A stretch of DNA of 51,333 nt, from the NCBI GenBank assembly GCA_030537395.1, contig JAUNMW010000004.1, positions 1 through 51,333 of the forward strand. The letters are read 5' to 3'. A program made the translations under genes and the position numbers. The notes under the pieces are model-generated. The model saw only the letters and a program-made list of their open reading frames with translations. It searched no databases and was not told the origin of the DNA. Positions 7,640-16,149 of this stretch are shown here, one piece after another (positions within the stretch are counted from its first letter, which is position 1; every line of letters begins with the position of its first letter). The DNA comes from Clostridia bacterium. GTDB lineage: Bacteria; Bacillota; Clostridia; Christensenellales; Aristaeellaceae.

Positions 7640-8980
7640 ATGAAGAAAACCATTTCTCTGTTGCTGGCCATGATGATGGTGCTGCTCGCCTTCGGCGCTG
7701 TGCCCGCTCTGGCTGAAAAGACCGTTGTTACTTATTGGAGCAATGACCGCCATGACGAAACCTACATGACCGAAATGATCAACAAGTTCAACGCGGAACA
7801 TGATAACATCGAAATTCAGATGACCATTATGACCGACGACTTCGAGAATTCCATCCTGCTGGCCTATCAGGGCGGCACCGCGCCTGATCTGGTGGGGCAG
7901 AGCATCGATGTGAAGAACTTCGCTGACATCGGCGCTATCGTGAACCTGCGCCCCTACATCGAAAAGGATGAAGAATATCAGAAGGTCAATGAGCCCTTCA
8001 CCCATGCTTTTGAAGGCCTGAACGCCATCGGCGATGAAATCTACTGGGTGCCCTCCGGCATGCGTTCCGGCGTGCGCATCGAATACAACAAAGCTCTGCT
8101 GGAAGCTTCCGGATTTGAAGGCATCCCCGCTACCTTGGCTGAATACATCGAAATGGCCAAGAAGATCACCGCTGACGGTGCTGCAAATAATCCTGTGACC
8201 TATGGCATCGGCTTCACCTCTTCTTCTCCCTTTGAACGCCAGCTGGAAATGATGGCTCAGGTATCCGGCGTGTTCTATTATGACTATGCCAACGGCAAGT
8301 TCGATTTCACCGGCTACAAGCCCTTCCTGGAAGCTGGCCGTGAACTGGTAGCCGTGGCCTATCCCGATCAGCAGGGCGTGGACAATATGCGCGCCCAGTT
8401 TGCTGCCGGCGCTTTCGCGCTGTGGGGCAATGCTTCTCAGGAAGCCGGCGTGTTCACCAATCAGTTCCCCATTACCGATTTTGAATGGGGCGTGGCTCCC
8501 GTTCCCTCTCTGGACGGCGAGATCAAGGGCGCTCTGCAGACTAACCCCAACAAGGGCTACATCATGATGAGCTCCTCCAAGAACAAGGATGCCGCTTGGG
8601 AAGTGATCAAGTATTTCCAGAGCGAAGAATTCCTCAAGGGCTATCTGGAAGGCGGCTTCACCCTGCCCATCACCTCCTACATGGACGGCGTGATCGACAA
8701 GACCAAGCTGGGCCGCATGGCTGATTTTGGTCTGCTGGATTATGAATCCGTGTATCCCGCTGTTCCCTCCATCAACTTGACCGGCGACAACTACCGCACC
8801 GTGCTGTGGAATGCCATCATGGGCTATGTGGATATCGACGAAGCCATCAATGACCTGAACACCCGCTACAACCAGTGCTATGATGAAGACATCATGTACG
8901 GCTCAGTGCAGCGTCTGGTCATCAAGGATTACAATCCTCTCCAGCCCTCTGCCGGTACCGCTGAATACCTGGACAAGTAA
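7640..8980 (+). CDS. Extracellular solute-binding protein, sugar ABC importer
   Basis: 446 residues. MKKTISLLLAMMMVLL... is a signal peptide ending in ALA-EK; there is no lipobox cysteine, so it would be cut by signal peptidase I. The mature protein starts TVVTYWSNDRHDETYM and has the layout of family 1 binding proteins (FNAEHDNIEIQ, GTAPDLVG, and a C-terminal NTRYNQCYDEDI). It binds an oligosaccharide for the two permeases downstream. No ATP-binding subunit is encoded nearby, so a shared MsmK/UgpC-type ATPase is expected elsewhere. ATG 7640 has AGGAGG 8-9 nt upstream. Confidence 0.9.
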   Translation: MKKTISLLLAMMMVLLAFGAVPALAEKTVVTYWSNDRHDETYMTEMINKFNAEHDNIEIQMTIMTDDFENSILLAYQGGTAPDLVGQSIDVKNFADIGAIVNLRPYIEKDEEYQKVNEPFTHAFEGLNAIGDEIYWVPSGMRSGVRIEYNKALLEASGFEGIPATLAEYIEMAKKITADGAANNPVTYGIGFTSSSPFERQLEMMAQVSGVFYYDYANGKFDFTGYKPFLEAGRELVAVAYPDQQGVDNMRAQFAAGAFALWGNASQEAGVFTNQFPITDFEWGVAPVPSLDGEIKGALQTNPNKGYIMMSSSKNKDAAWEVIKYFQSEEFLKGYLEGGFTLPITSYMDGVIDKTKLGRMADFGLLDYESVYPAVPSINLTGDNYRTVLWNAIMGYVDIDEAINDLNTRYNQCYDEDIMYGSVQRLVIKDYNPLQPSAGTAEYLDK

Positions 8981-9018
8981 TCTGATTCTGCGCCGCAAAG
9001 GCGTATAAACCAATGCGG

Positions 9019-9066
9019 AAAGGCCGTCCGCAGCGGACGCGCAAGCATCCCTGCAGACGGCCTTTT
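9019..9066 (+). terminator. Stem-loop between binding protein and permease genes
   Basis: AAAGGCCGTCCGCAG pairs with CTGCAGACGGCCTTT (one mismatch) and is followed by a short TTTT. Such hairpins after binding-protein genes commonly give partial termination or protect the upstream mRNA, making more binding protein than permease. Confidence 0.65.
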
Positions 9067-9104
9067 CAATGGTTTTGAACACGAAAAGAGGGAGGCTTTC
9101 GCCT

Positions 9105-10061
9105 GTGAGCGAACAACACCTGCAGCTGCGGCACACAGATATGCCGCCAAGGCCCGTCAATAAAAAGATGCGGCTCAAGGAAAGCGGCGGATTGTCTGCC
9201 GCACTGATGCTGGCCCCGTCCATCATCTTCCTTTGCATTTGCTCCATTTATCCTTTCATCTGGATTTTCCGTTACATCGGGTACAATTACAACGGCTTTA
9301 CAGCCCGCTATGTGGGTACAGCCAACTTTACCCGCATGTTCAACGACGCTACCTTCTGGGGCAGCGTGGTGACCACCTTTGAATACGCTTTCTGGAAGCT
9401 GATTATTATCATTCCTCTGGCGCTGATCATGGCCGTGCTGCTAAACCAGAAGCTCCGCGGCTCCAGCTTCTTCCGCGGCGCGTTCTTCATGCCGACAGTC
9501 ATTGCCACCTCTATTTCCGGTATGATTTTTACCTTCATTTTCGCTACGCAGAACGGTATCCTGAATAACATTCTGCAGTCCATTGGGCTGATGGGGGCCC
9601 CCATCAACTGGCTGATGGATAAGAACTTCGCCATGGAGGCCGTTATCATCCTGTCGGTATGGGCTGGCTTTGGTAACTACATGCTGTACTTTGTTACCGG
9701 CATGACCTCCATTTCCGAAGACGTTTATGAATCCAGCCGGATCGACGGCGCCAACGCGGTGCAGACCTTCTTCAAGATCACGCTGCCCATGCTGGCTCCC
9801 GTGCTGAAAGTGGTTCTCATGCTGGCCATTACCGGCGCTTTCAAGGATTACGAGGCCATCATGGTGCTCACCAACGGCGGCCCCGGCAGCCGGACCAACG
9901 TTATGTTCCTGTACATCTTCAAGCTCATCTTCGGTACCGCTGACAACGCCCGCATGCAAATCGGCTACGGCGCGCTGCTGAGCCTGATGGCGGCTGTGAT
10001 CGTTGGCGCTGTAACCATTATCTACAATCTGGTCGCCAAGCGGCTGGATGACGTGGTGTAA
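9105..10061 (+). CDS. Sugar ABC transporter permease (MalF/UgpA type)
   Basis: 318 residues with six membrane helices. The EAA loop that contacts the ATPase reads VYESSRIDGANAVQTF, followed by ITLPMLAPV. The chosen start is GTG 9105, with GGGAGG 9 nt upstream; the ATG at 9069 sits in the preceding hairpin and has no ribosome site. It forms the transmembrane channel with the next gene. Confidence 0.9.
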   Translation: MSEQHLQLRHTDMPPRPVNKKMRLKESGGLSAALMLAPSIIFLCICSIYPFIWIFRYIGYNYNGFTARYVGTANFTRMFNDATFWGSVVTTFEYAFWKLIIIIPLALIMAVLLNQKLRGSSFFRGAFFMPTVIATSISGMIFTFIFATQNGILNNILQSIGLMGAPINWLMDKNFAMEAVIILSVWAGFGNYMLYFVTGMTSISEDVYESSRIDGANAVQTFFKITLPMLAPVLKVVLMLAITGAFKDYEAIMVLTNGGPGSRTNVMFLYIFKLIFGTADNARMQIGYGALLSLMAAVIVGAVTIIYNLVAKRLDDVV

Positions 10062-10076
10062 AGGAGGGGAGAAGCA

Positions 10077-10949
10077 ATGGCAAAAAACAGAGCGCAGATT
10101 GTGTACTCTCCTCAGCAAAAGGCCATCCGTGCTGTCCTGTGGGTTCTGCTTGTAATTACAACCATCATTGTCATTTTCCCGGTAGCCTATGTTATCCTGG
10201 GGTCCTTTAAGGAAAACCAGGAATTGCTGCTGGGCGGAAGCAACATTTTTCCGCAGAAGTGGATCGTTCAGAATTACATTGATGCATGGAATCAGGCCAA
10301 TTTCGCCATATATACGAAAAACAGTCTGATCCTGTCTGTGGGCGTGATGGTGCTTTCCCTGATCATTTCTTCCATGGCAGGTTACGTATTCAGCCGGAAG
10401 AGCTTCTGGGGAAAGGAAATCATTTATGGCATCTTCACAGCATTCATGTTCATCAACGTGGGCTCTGTATCTCTCCGTCCTCTGTATGAACTGGCAACCG
10501 GTTTGAACATCCACACCAGTCTGTGGCCCGTGGTGCTGTTCTCCGCCGGCGGCGGCCAAGCCACCTACATTTTCCTGTGCCGCGGCTATGTGAACTCCGT
10601 TCCCCGGGAGCTGGACGAAGCGGCCCGCATCGACGGCTGCTCCTTCTTCCAGATTTACTATCGGATCATCATGCCGATGCTCAAGCCTGTTCTGGCTACC
10701 ATCGCCATCCTGTCCTTCCGTCAGGGCTGGAACGAATACATCATGCCTCGCGTGTTCACCATGACCAACGACAGCCTGCGTCCCTTGACGGTGGGCGTCA
10801 ACATGCTGAAAAACGCGGGTGACGGCGCTGCCGCCTGGAACATCATGTTCGCCGGCGCAACCATCGCCATCATCCCGATCCTGATCGTGTTCATCTGCTT
10901 CAGCCGTTATTTCATGGGCGGCCTGACTGCCGGTGCGGTCAAGGGCTGA
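10077..10949 (+). CDS. Sugar ABC transporter permease (MalG/UgpE type)
   Basis: 290 residues, six membrane helices. The EAA loop ELDEAARIDGCSFFQIYY followed by IIMPMLKPV marks the partner permease. AGGAGG lies 9 nt before ATG 10077, and the gene follows its partner by 15 nt. The C-terminus FMGGLTAGAVKG is the usual end of this family. Confidence 0.92.
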   Translation: MAKNRAQIVYSPQQKAIRAVLWVLLVITTIIVIFPVAYVILGSFKENQELLLGGSNIFPQKWIVQNYIDAWNQANFAIYTKNSLILSVGVMVLSLIISSMAGYVFSRKSFWGKEIIYGIFTAFMFINVGSVSLRPLYELATGLNIHTSLWPVVLFSAGGGQATYIFLCRGYVNSVPRELDEAARIDGCSFFQIYYRIIMPMLKPVLATIAILSFRQGWNEYIMPRVFTMTNDSLRPLTVGVNMLKNAGDGAAAWNIMFAGATIAIIPILIVFICFSRYFMGGLTAGAVKG

Positions 10950-10967
10950 TACAATCGGATGTCAGCA

Positions 10968-10999
10968 GGGCCAGCGGTATTTTTCCGCTGGCCTGATTA
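10968..10999 (+). terminator. Terminator after the importer operon
   Basis: GGCCAGCGG (10969-10977) and CCGCTGGCC (10985-10993) form a perfect 9-bp stem. The tail TGATTATTT is only moderately T-rich, so some readthrough is possible. Confidence 0.65.
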
Positions 11000-11014
11000 T
11001 TTGGAGTTTATTCA

Positions 11015-11043
11015 TTGACATTATGGAGCCGACGCTTTACAAT
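11015..11043 (+). promoter_or_regulatory. Promoter of the GH28 operon
   Basis: TTGACA (11015-11020), 17-nt spacer, TACAAT (11038-11043): a near-consensus sigma-A promoter just after the importer terminator. Confidence 0.75.
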
Positions 11044-11086
11044 CGATATATGGTAAGCCTCAATCAGCTTTTTCAGGAGGAGAAAA

Positions 11087-12664
11087 ATGGCTTTGAACCA
11101 GGAATCGATCACCAATCCCCATCTGGGACATATCTATCCCGGAGATTATTTTGATGGTATTCCATTTGATGAATATATCGGGAAAGATCAGCCTTTGCCG
11201 GAAGGAAAAAAGATTTATGATATTCGCTCTTTCGGTGCTCAGCCCGGTGATTTGCTGAATACGGAGCCCATCCGCTTGGCTTGTGAAGCGTGCCGGGACG
11301 GGGGAGGCGGCGTGGTATTGGTATCAGGCGGCAGCTATAAAACCGGCACCGTCAGGATTTATGATCATACCACGCTGTTTGTAGCGTCTGATGGGGAATT
11401 GATTGCATCCCGCAATGCTGACGATCTGATCAGCCGCATCGATGGCACGCAGGATTTCGGGCAGGAATCCAGCGGCGGTGCGCTCATTCTGGCTGTTGGA
11501 GCCAAAGACATTTGCATTACCGGCGGCGGCAGCATTCACGGAAACGGAGAATGGTTCGTGCATGAACCCCGGCAAAAGCCCGCTTTAACGCCTTTCCCCG
11601 TTACCATGCTTCCTACGCGGGCTCAGGCGAAAACCATGGAAATCAACACCGTGCCTGGCTCCATTCGTACATTCTATCGGGATCGTATTCGTTATGCTGA
11701 GGATAAATATCATGAAGGGAAACCCACCCTGCGCCGCCCCAGCGCTATGGTATGGCTGCTGAAATGCGAAGGGGTCCGGGTTGAAAACATTATTTTGCGG
11801 GATTCCATGTGCTGGACGCTACATCCTGAATCCAGCACGAATGTACTGATCAAAGATGTAGTGATCGATGATAACCGCCACGTGGCCAACACAGACGGCA
11901 TAGATATTTCCGGCTGCAGCGAAGTGGAAGTGGATCATTGCTTCATTTCCTGCGCGGACGATGGCTTATGCATCAAGAATCCCGTATATACGCATCAGGA
12001 TTCTGAAAACATTCATATTCAGCGCTGCACAGTCACTACCGTGATGAACGCTTTTAAAATCGGCACCGGAACCCGTTTTGATATCCGGAATGTGACCGTG
12101 GAAAACTGTGACTTCATCATGCCGGATATTTATCCCGGTTCCGTATCCGGCATCTCCATAGAAAGCTGTGATGGATCCAGCGTGGAAAATATCACAGTGA
12201 GAAACATCCGTATGAACAAGATTCAATGCCCGCTGTATATTCTGCTGAATCGCCGAAATGAAGTGAAGGGAGAATATACAGAAGATCAAAACGGCTTATA
12301 CTGGGGCGGAGATATCCACCATATTCAGATAGAAAACATTCAGGCCGAGGAAGCTGAGCTTCCTTCCATCCTGACTGGTTATGTGGATGAAACAAAGGCC
12401 GGAAAAATCATTCGCAAGCCAATTCATGATATTACTGTTAAAAATTTTTATGTAAAATACCGCGACAATCAAGAAATCCTCAGCATTCCCGATACATTTG
12501 AAGAATTTTTGACCGATTATCCGGAATCCAACGCTCATGGCGACGTAGATGCGTATGGCATTTGGGTGCGTCATGCGGATCGGGTCGTATTGCAGAATAT
12601 TCAAGTGACTCCCCGCAGCATGAACACCCGTGAAATGATCAAATTGTACGATGTGGAAAACTGA
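11087..12664 (+). CDS. GH28 family glycoside hydrolase (polygalacturonase-like)
   Basis: 525 residues, right-handed beta-helix by its repeated short strands. The general GH28 acids are present: NTDGID (268-273) and the DD pair at 291-292 in CADDGLCIK. The usual GHG histidine motif after them is not seen; the equivalent place reads MNAFKIGTGT, which differs from classical polygalacturonase. No signal peptide, so it would act on imported oligosaccharides. ATG 11087 has AGGAGG 7 nt upstream. It is placed between the importer and a large unknown gene. Rhamnogalacturonan or other pectic fragments are plausible substrates; exact bond unknown. Confidence 0.88.
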   Translation: MALNQESITNPHLGHIYPGDYFDGIPFDEYIGKDQPLPEGKKIYDIRSFGAQPGDLLNTEPIRLACEACRDGGGGVVLVSGGSYKTGTVRIYDHTTLFVASDGELIASRNADDLISRIDGTQDFGQESSGGALILAVGAKDICITGGGSIHGNGEWFVHEPRQKPALTPFPVTMLPTRAQAKTMEINTVPGSIRTFYRDRIRYAEDKYHEGKPTLRRPSAMVWLLKCEGVRVENIILRDSMCWTLHPESSTNVLIKDVVIDDNRHVANTDGIDISGCSEVEVDHCFISCADDGLCIKNPVYTHQDSENIHIQRCTVTTVMNAFKIGTGTRFDIRNVTVENCDFIMPDIYPGSVSGISIESCDGSSVENITVRNIRMNKIQCPLYILLNRRNEVKGEYTEDQNGLYWGGDIHHIQIENIQAEEAELPSILTGYVDETKAGKIIRKPIHDITVKNFYVKYRDNQEILSIPDTFEEFLTDYPESNAHGDVDAYGIWVRHADRVVLQNIQVTPRSMNTREMIKLYDVEN

Positions 12665-12697
12665 GTTTTTGAAAAAATGCAAAGGATGGGTTGCTAT

Positions 12698-15130
12698 ATG
12701 ACGTATTGGCCGTTGGACCGAGAAGGCTTCGTGACGGAATACATGGTTTCCGGGCCGAAAGTCAGCCCTTTTTTCAGCGAAGAAAGGGACAAGAATCAAC
12801 TTCGCTATGAAGCGCACCTGCGCGCCATTGTGCCGCAGCATCCTAAGCTCGCGGATACGAAGCATATTTCCAGGAAGAAAAACAGCCGTCTGGGATTGCC
12901 CTGGGGCTTTACAGGCGGAAAGGATTGTGCTTTTGTCAATTGTTCGGATTTTTATTCCACCATGCAGCGCGTCGCCTTTGACGCTGCAACGGCGCTTGTT
13001 GTTCCATCCGATTGCGAGGTGCGGGCGCTTTTGTGGTCCTACGCCGCGGTGGATGTATATTGCAATGGCATCCGCGTCGGCGGATTGGAACATGCTGTTT
13101 ACAAGCCCATTGGACGAGCAGAAATCTTTTTGCCGCTGAAAGCCGGGAAGAATGTGATTTATCTGGCTTGCGAAACACTGGGCGTTCGGGATACCCGAAG
13201 CGTGGTGGGCCTCCAAATCATCACAGGAAAAGATAAAATCCTCGTAACACTGCCGGATGAAGAAATGGCAAAGGAAGCCGCGCCCGCGCTGGAGTTTCTG
13301 GAATCCGCTGTTTTGGAAGAAAACGCGCTGGTGTTTACCTGCCCAGCTCCTCCCAATACAGTGTGGGCCTCAGTGCGCCATGATCCGGATTATGCCCATC
13401 AGGATTTGCCCCTTGTCTACCATCAGGCAGATGGAAAAGACAAAATCCAGCTTCCGACAGGAGAAGGGTACATTGAGCTGAGAACACATTATGGTGCTGA
13501 TCAGTGTATTTTGCGGAGAATATTTGAGCGTACGGAGCAGATAAAGCCTCAAATTCTTGATCCCGTTCCTTCCCATGAAGAAAACTTGCAAAAGATTTAC
13601 CGTCGAATTGCCGATGTGGAAAGCCTGAACCGGGGAGAATTCGGGTTTCCCATATCCAATATTCTGGCACGGAAATACCTGGGGGATACCAGCAAGGATG
13701 ATGACCGCCTGCTTCTGGAAATGCTGGATTTGATCGAGCAGCGGGTGGACTGCGCCGATTTTCAGGTGTGCGGCTTGATACGGTATCTCAAAAGCTATCC
13801 CATATCTAAGGAAATCTCTGGTAGAATCCGGTACGTTTTGACGCATTTCCGCTATTGGATGGATATGGATGGCTTCGACGGCATGTGTTTCTGGAGTGAA
13901 AACCACAGCCTGATGTTTTATACCAGCGCCATGCAGGCAGGGGAAATGTACCCCGATGACGATTTTCCGCTGGCCCGAATGAAAGGCAGCGAGCTGCACG
14001 CATGGGGCAGGGGAAAGGTACTGGAATGGCTGGATGATGTAGAGCAAAACGGCTTTGAGGAATTTCTGAGCACCGTTTACATGTGCGTGACCTTCGCGGC
14101 GCTGATCAACGTGGTGGATTATGCGGAGGAAGCCATTTCTGCCCGCGCGGCAAAAATCACGGATCAGCTGTTGGAAATGCTGGCGACACATACCTTCAAA
14201 GGCGGCATCATTGCGCCGCAGGGTCGTGTATACCGGGGCTGTTTGTATCCATTTTCCGCGGGAGCCATGGCGCTGATGAATCTGGCGGACCCAGAACAAC
14301 CCTATGATTTCGGGGAAGGCTGGCTGGGCTTTTACGCCACCAGTAAATATCAGTTCCCAAAGCACTTGAAGAAGCTAATGGAAAGTGATGTTTGCACCAG
14401 CTATGTGACCGGGAATGCCCGTATCGTATTGGAAAAGCATCAGGATTGGTGCTTGACCAGCGTACAAAGCCCCCGTGAGCCGTTCACAAGATGGGAAAAC
14501 GAGGTACGCAAGCCCGATACCGACCCATCCAGTCATGCCTTTGTGAAGTCCTATAACGAATGCTTCCATGGCACCACCCATTTTCAGCCCGGCGTATACG
14601 GCTATCAGCAGCATCTATGGTATGCCGCCCTGGATGGAGAAGCAGCAATATTTATCAATCATCCCGGCTCCACGTCGGAAAGCGGCGATATGCGGCCCGG
14701 GTACTGGCATGGGAACGGCGTTTTCCCAGCCCTCAAGCAGGAAGGCCCGCTGCTGGGCATGATTTATAAAATTCCGGAAGACCATCCGCTGCATTACATT
14801 CATTTATATTGCCCGGAATGTCGGTTTGACGAAATCGAAAAAGAAGAACACTGGATATTCCTTCGCAAAGGCAGCGGATATATCGCGCTTTGGAGCAGCG
14901 TTCCTTTTGAACCATGGAATGGGATGAATTTCCATTGCGAACAGCGGATGTATGGGGATCACATTGCTTGTTTGTGTTTATGCGCGGGTGCGGAAATGGA
15001 CAGCATGAATGCGTTTCGACAAATGGCTGTGCGGCTGAATCCTTCCTATGAAGTACAAAAAGGCTTGCTGAAAGCAAAGGATTATATGCTTTCATGGCAT
15101 CAAGGCATTGATGATACACAGTATTTGTAA
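12698..15130 (+). CDS. Large unrecognised protein, possibly a glycan-active enzyme
   Basis: 810 residues, no signal peptide or membrane segment. I cannot assign a family. The first 250 residues look like a beta-sandwich (AAVDVYCNGIRVGG, PLKAGKNVIYLACE). The middle (about 300-520) is helical with WSENHSLMFYTSAMQAG, of the kind seen in (alpha/alpha)6-barrel enzymes. The last 250 residues are beta-rich (FINHPGSTSESGDMRPGYWH). This layout recalls polysaccharide lyases or (alpha/alpha)6 glycosidases, an inference from shape only. ATG 12698 is preferred because AAAGGATGG lies just upstream; ATGs at 12677 and 12686 are alternatives. It starts 33 nt after the GH28 gene. Confidence 0.7.
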   Translation: MTYWPLDREGFVTEYMVSGPKVSPFFSEERDKNQLRYEAHLRAIVPQHPKLADTKHISRKKNSRLGLPWGFTGGKDCAFVNCSDFYSTMQRVAFDAATALVVPSDCEVRALLWSYAAVDVYCNGIRVGGLEHAVYKPIGRAEIFLPLKAGKNVIYLACETLGVRDTRSVVGLQIITGKDKILVTLPDEEMAKEAAPALEFLESAVLEENALVFTCPAPPNTVWASVRHDPDYAHQDLPLVYHQADGKDKIQLPTGEGYIELRTHYGADQCILRRIFERTEQIKPQILDPVPSHEENLQKIYRRIADVESLNRGEFGFPISNILARKYLGDTSKDDDRLLLEMLDLIEQRVDCADFQVCGLIRYLKSYPISKEISGRIRYVLTHFRYWMDMDGFDGMCFWSENHSLMFYTSAMQAGEMYPDDDFPLARMKGSELHAWGRGKVLEWLDDVEQNGFEEFLSTVYMCVTFAALINVVDYAEEAISARAAKITDQLLEMLATHTFKGGIIAPQGRVYRGCLYPFSAGAMALMNLADPEQPYDFGEGWLGFYATSKYQFPKHLKKLMESDVCTSYVTGNARIVLEKHQDWCLTSVQSPREPFTRWENEVRKPDTDPSSHAFVKSYNECFHGTTHFQPGVYGYQQHLWYAALDGEAAIFINHPGSTSESGDMRPGYWHGNGVFPALKQEGPLLGMIYKIPEDHPLHYIHLYCPECRFDEIEKEEHWIFLRKGSGYIALWSSVPFEPWNGMNFHCEQRMYGDHIACLCLCAGAEMDSMNAFRQMAVRLNPSYEVQKGLLKAKDYMLSWHQGIDDTQYL

Positions 15131-15151
15131 TACATGAAAACGGGAGAATAC

Positions 15152-15856
15152 ATGGATAACAAAGCGATGGCCATTTTGTTTGTACATGGTATCCAGGGAA
15201 GTCCAGCGCAGTTTCAGTGGATGATAGATCAACTGCCCCCACGGATACGCTATGAAAATGTACTATTGGCGGGGCATGGGGGAAATGTAGAAGCGTTTCG
15301 ACATGCCGGAAAGAAAGAATGGCTGGATCAGGTGAATGATACGGCGATAAAGCTATGCCGTCAGTATCAGCGTGTTTTCTTTGTTGGCCACTCGATGGGG
15401 TGTCTGTTGGGAATGGAAGCAGCCAAGCTTTCCAGCGTGCATTTTTCCGGTATGCTTTTGCTTGCCTGTCCCTTGAGCCTGCGGCCTACATTTGCATATT
15501 TCAGAAATAATCTGTTGGCTGTATCGAATTATCATGGGGAAAACCCGTATGTCCTTTCGGTCAAAAAAGCAAACAGTGTCTTTGCAAAACATGCTTGGAA
15601 TTATTTGTCCTGCCTGCATCCTTATTTAGATTTAATACGGCTGATTCGGAATACAAGAAAAGCGCCCAAAAAATCAATAAACTATGTAACAGCGTTCTTT
15701 TTTGAAAAAGACGAAATCGTAGGGAAAAAAGCCAGCCGTTTGGCAAAACAGCAATTTGATTTTACAACGGTTCAATTACCGCAATGCGGTCATGATTATT
15801 GGACAGCTTCGGCAAAGGAACAGATGATGGCGTGCTTAATCGATGCATTGCAATAG
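15152..15856 (+). CDS. Alpha/beta hydrolase
   Basis: 234 residues. The nucleophile elbow is GHSMGCLLG, the oxyanion region is LFVHGIQGSPAQF, the acid is Asp in FFFEKDEIVG and the base is His in PQCGHDYW. This fits serine esterases or lipases. ATG 15152 with GGGAG 5-6 nt upstream is favoured over ATG 15134. It closes the GH28 operon 21 nt after the large unknown gene, so removal of an ester group from pectic sugars is possible but unproven. Base use is more AT-rich than its neighbours. Confidence 0.82.
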   Translation: MDNKAMAILFVHGIQGSPAQFQWMIDQLPPRIRYENVLLAGHGGNVEAFRHAGKKEWLDQVNDTAIKLCRQYQRVFFVGHSMGCLLGMEAAKLSSVHFSGMLLLACPLSLRPTFAYFRNNLLAVSNYHGENPYVLSVKKANSVFAKHAWNYLSCLHPYLDLIRLIRNTRKAPKKSINYVTAFFFEKDEIVGKKASRLAKQQFDFTTVQLPQCGHDYWTASAKEQMMACLIDALQ

Positions 15857-15952
15857 CAGAAAGATCAGCCGTCTTCCTGGAAGCATTCCATCTGTCGAGT
15901 AAAAACGGGGGAGCGGGCGTTATAGATTGAATGGGGCCTTGCTCTTGCAATA

Positions 15953-15984
15953 ACTATTCGTAAAAGAAAACTTTTACGAATAGT
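15953..15984. repeat. Perfect 14-bp palindrome beside the recombinase promoter
   Basis: ACTATTCGTAAAAG (15953-15966), loop AAAA, CTTTTACGAATAGT (15971-15984). It ends 1 nt before the -35 box at 15986. No T-run follows on either strand, so it is not an intrinsic terminator. It may be an operator or a recombination site. The rest of 15857-16137 holds only the promoter and an AT-rich leader, with an imperfect hairpin around 16055-16075. Confidence 0.85.
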
Positions 15985-15985
15985 A

Positions 15986-16014
15986 TTGACCAAAAAGAGT
16001 CCTTATGATATACT
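15986..16014 (+). promoter_or_regulatory. Promoter of the tyrosine recombinase gene
   Basis: TTGACC (15986-15991), 17-nt spacer, TATACT (16009-16014). It directly abuts the 14-bp palindrome, which would place a bound dimer over or just upstream of the -35 box. Confidence 0.72.
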
Positions 16015-16149
16015 TTGATCGTGCTAAGCGGCTGATTTTGGCGTTTCAGCAGTAATTTGCTTTGAAAGCAATTCTTCTCTTTTGTATAAGTCTTGCATAA
16101 TAACAGTATTTATTCTTTCAATTGTGAGGCGATTTCTTTGGCGGATTCG

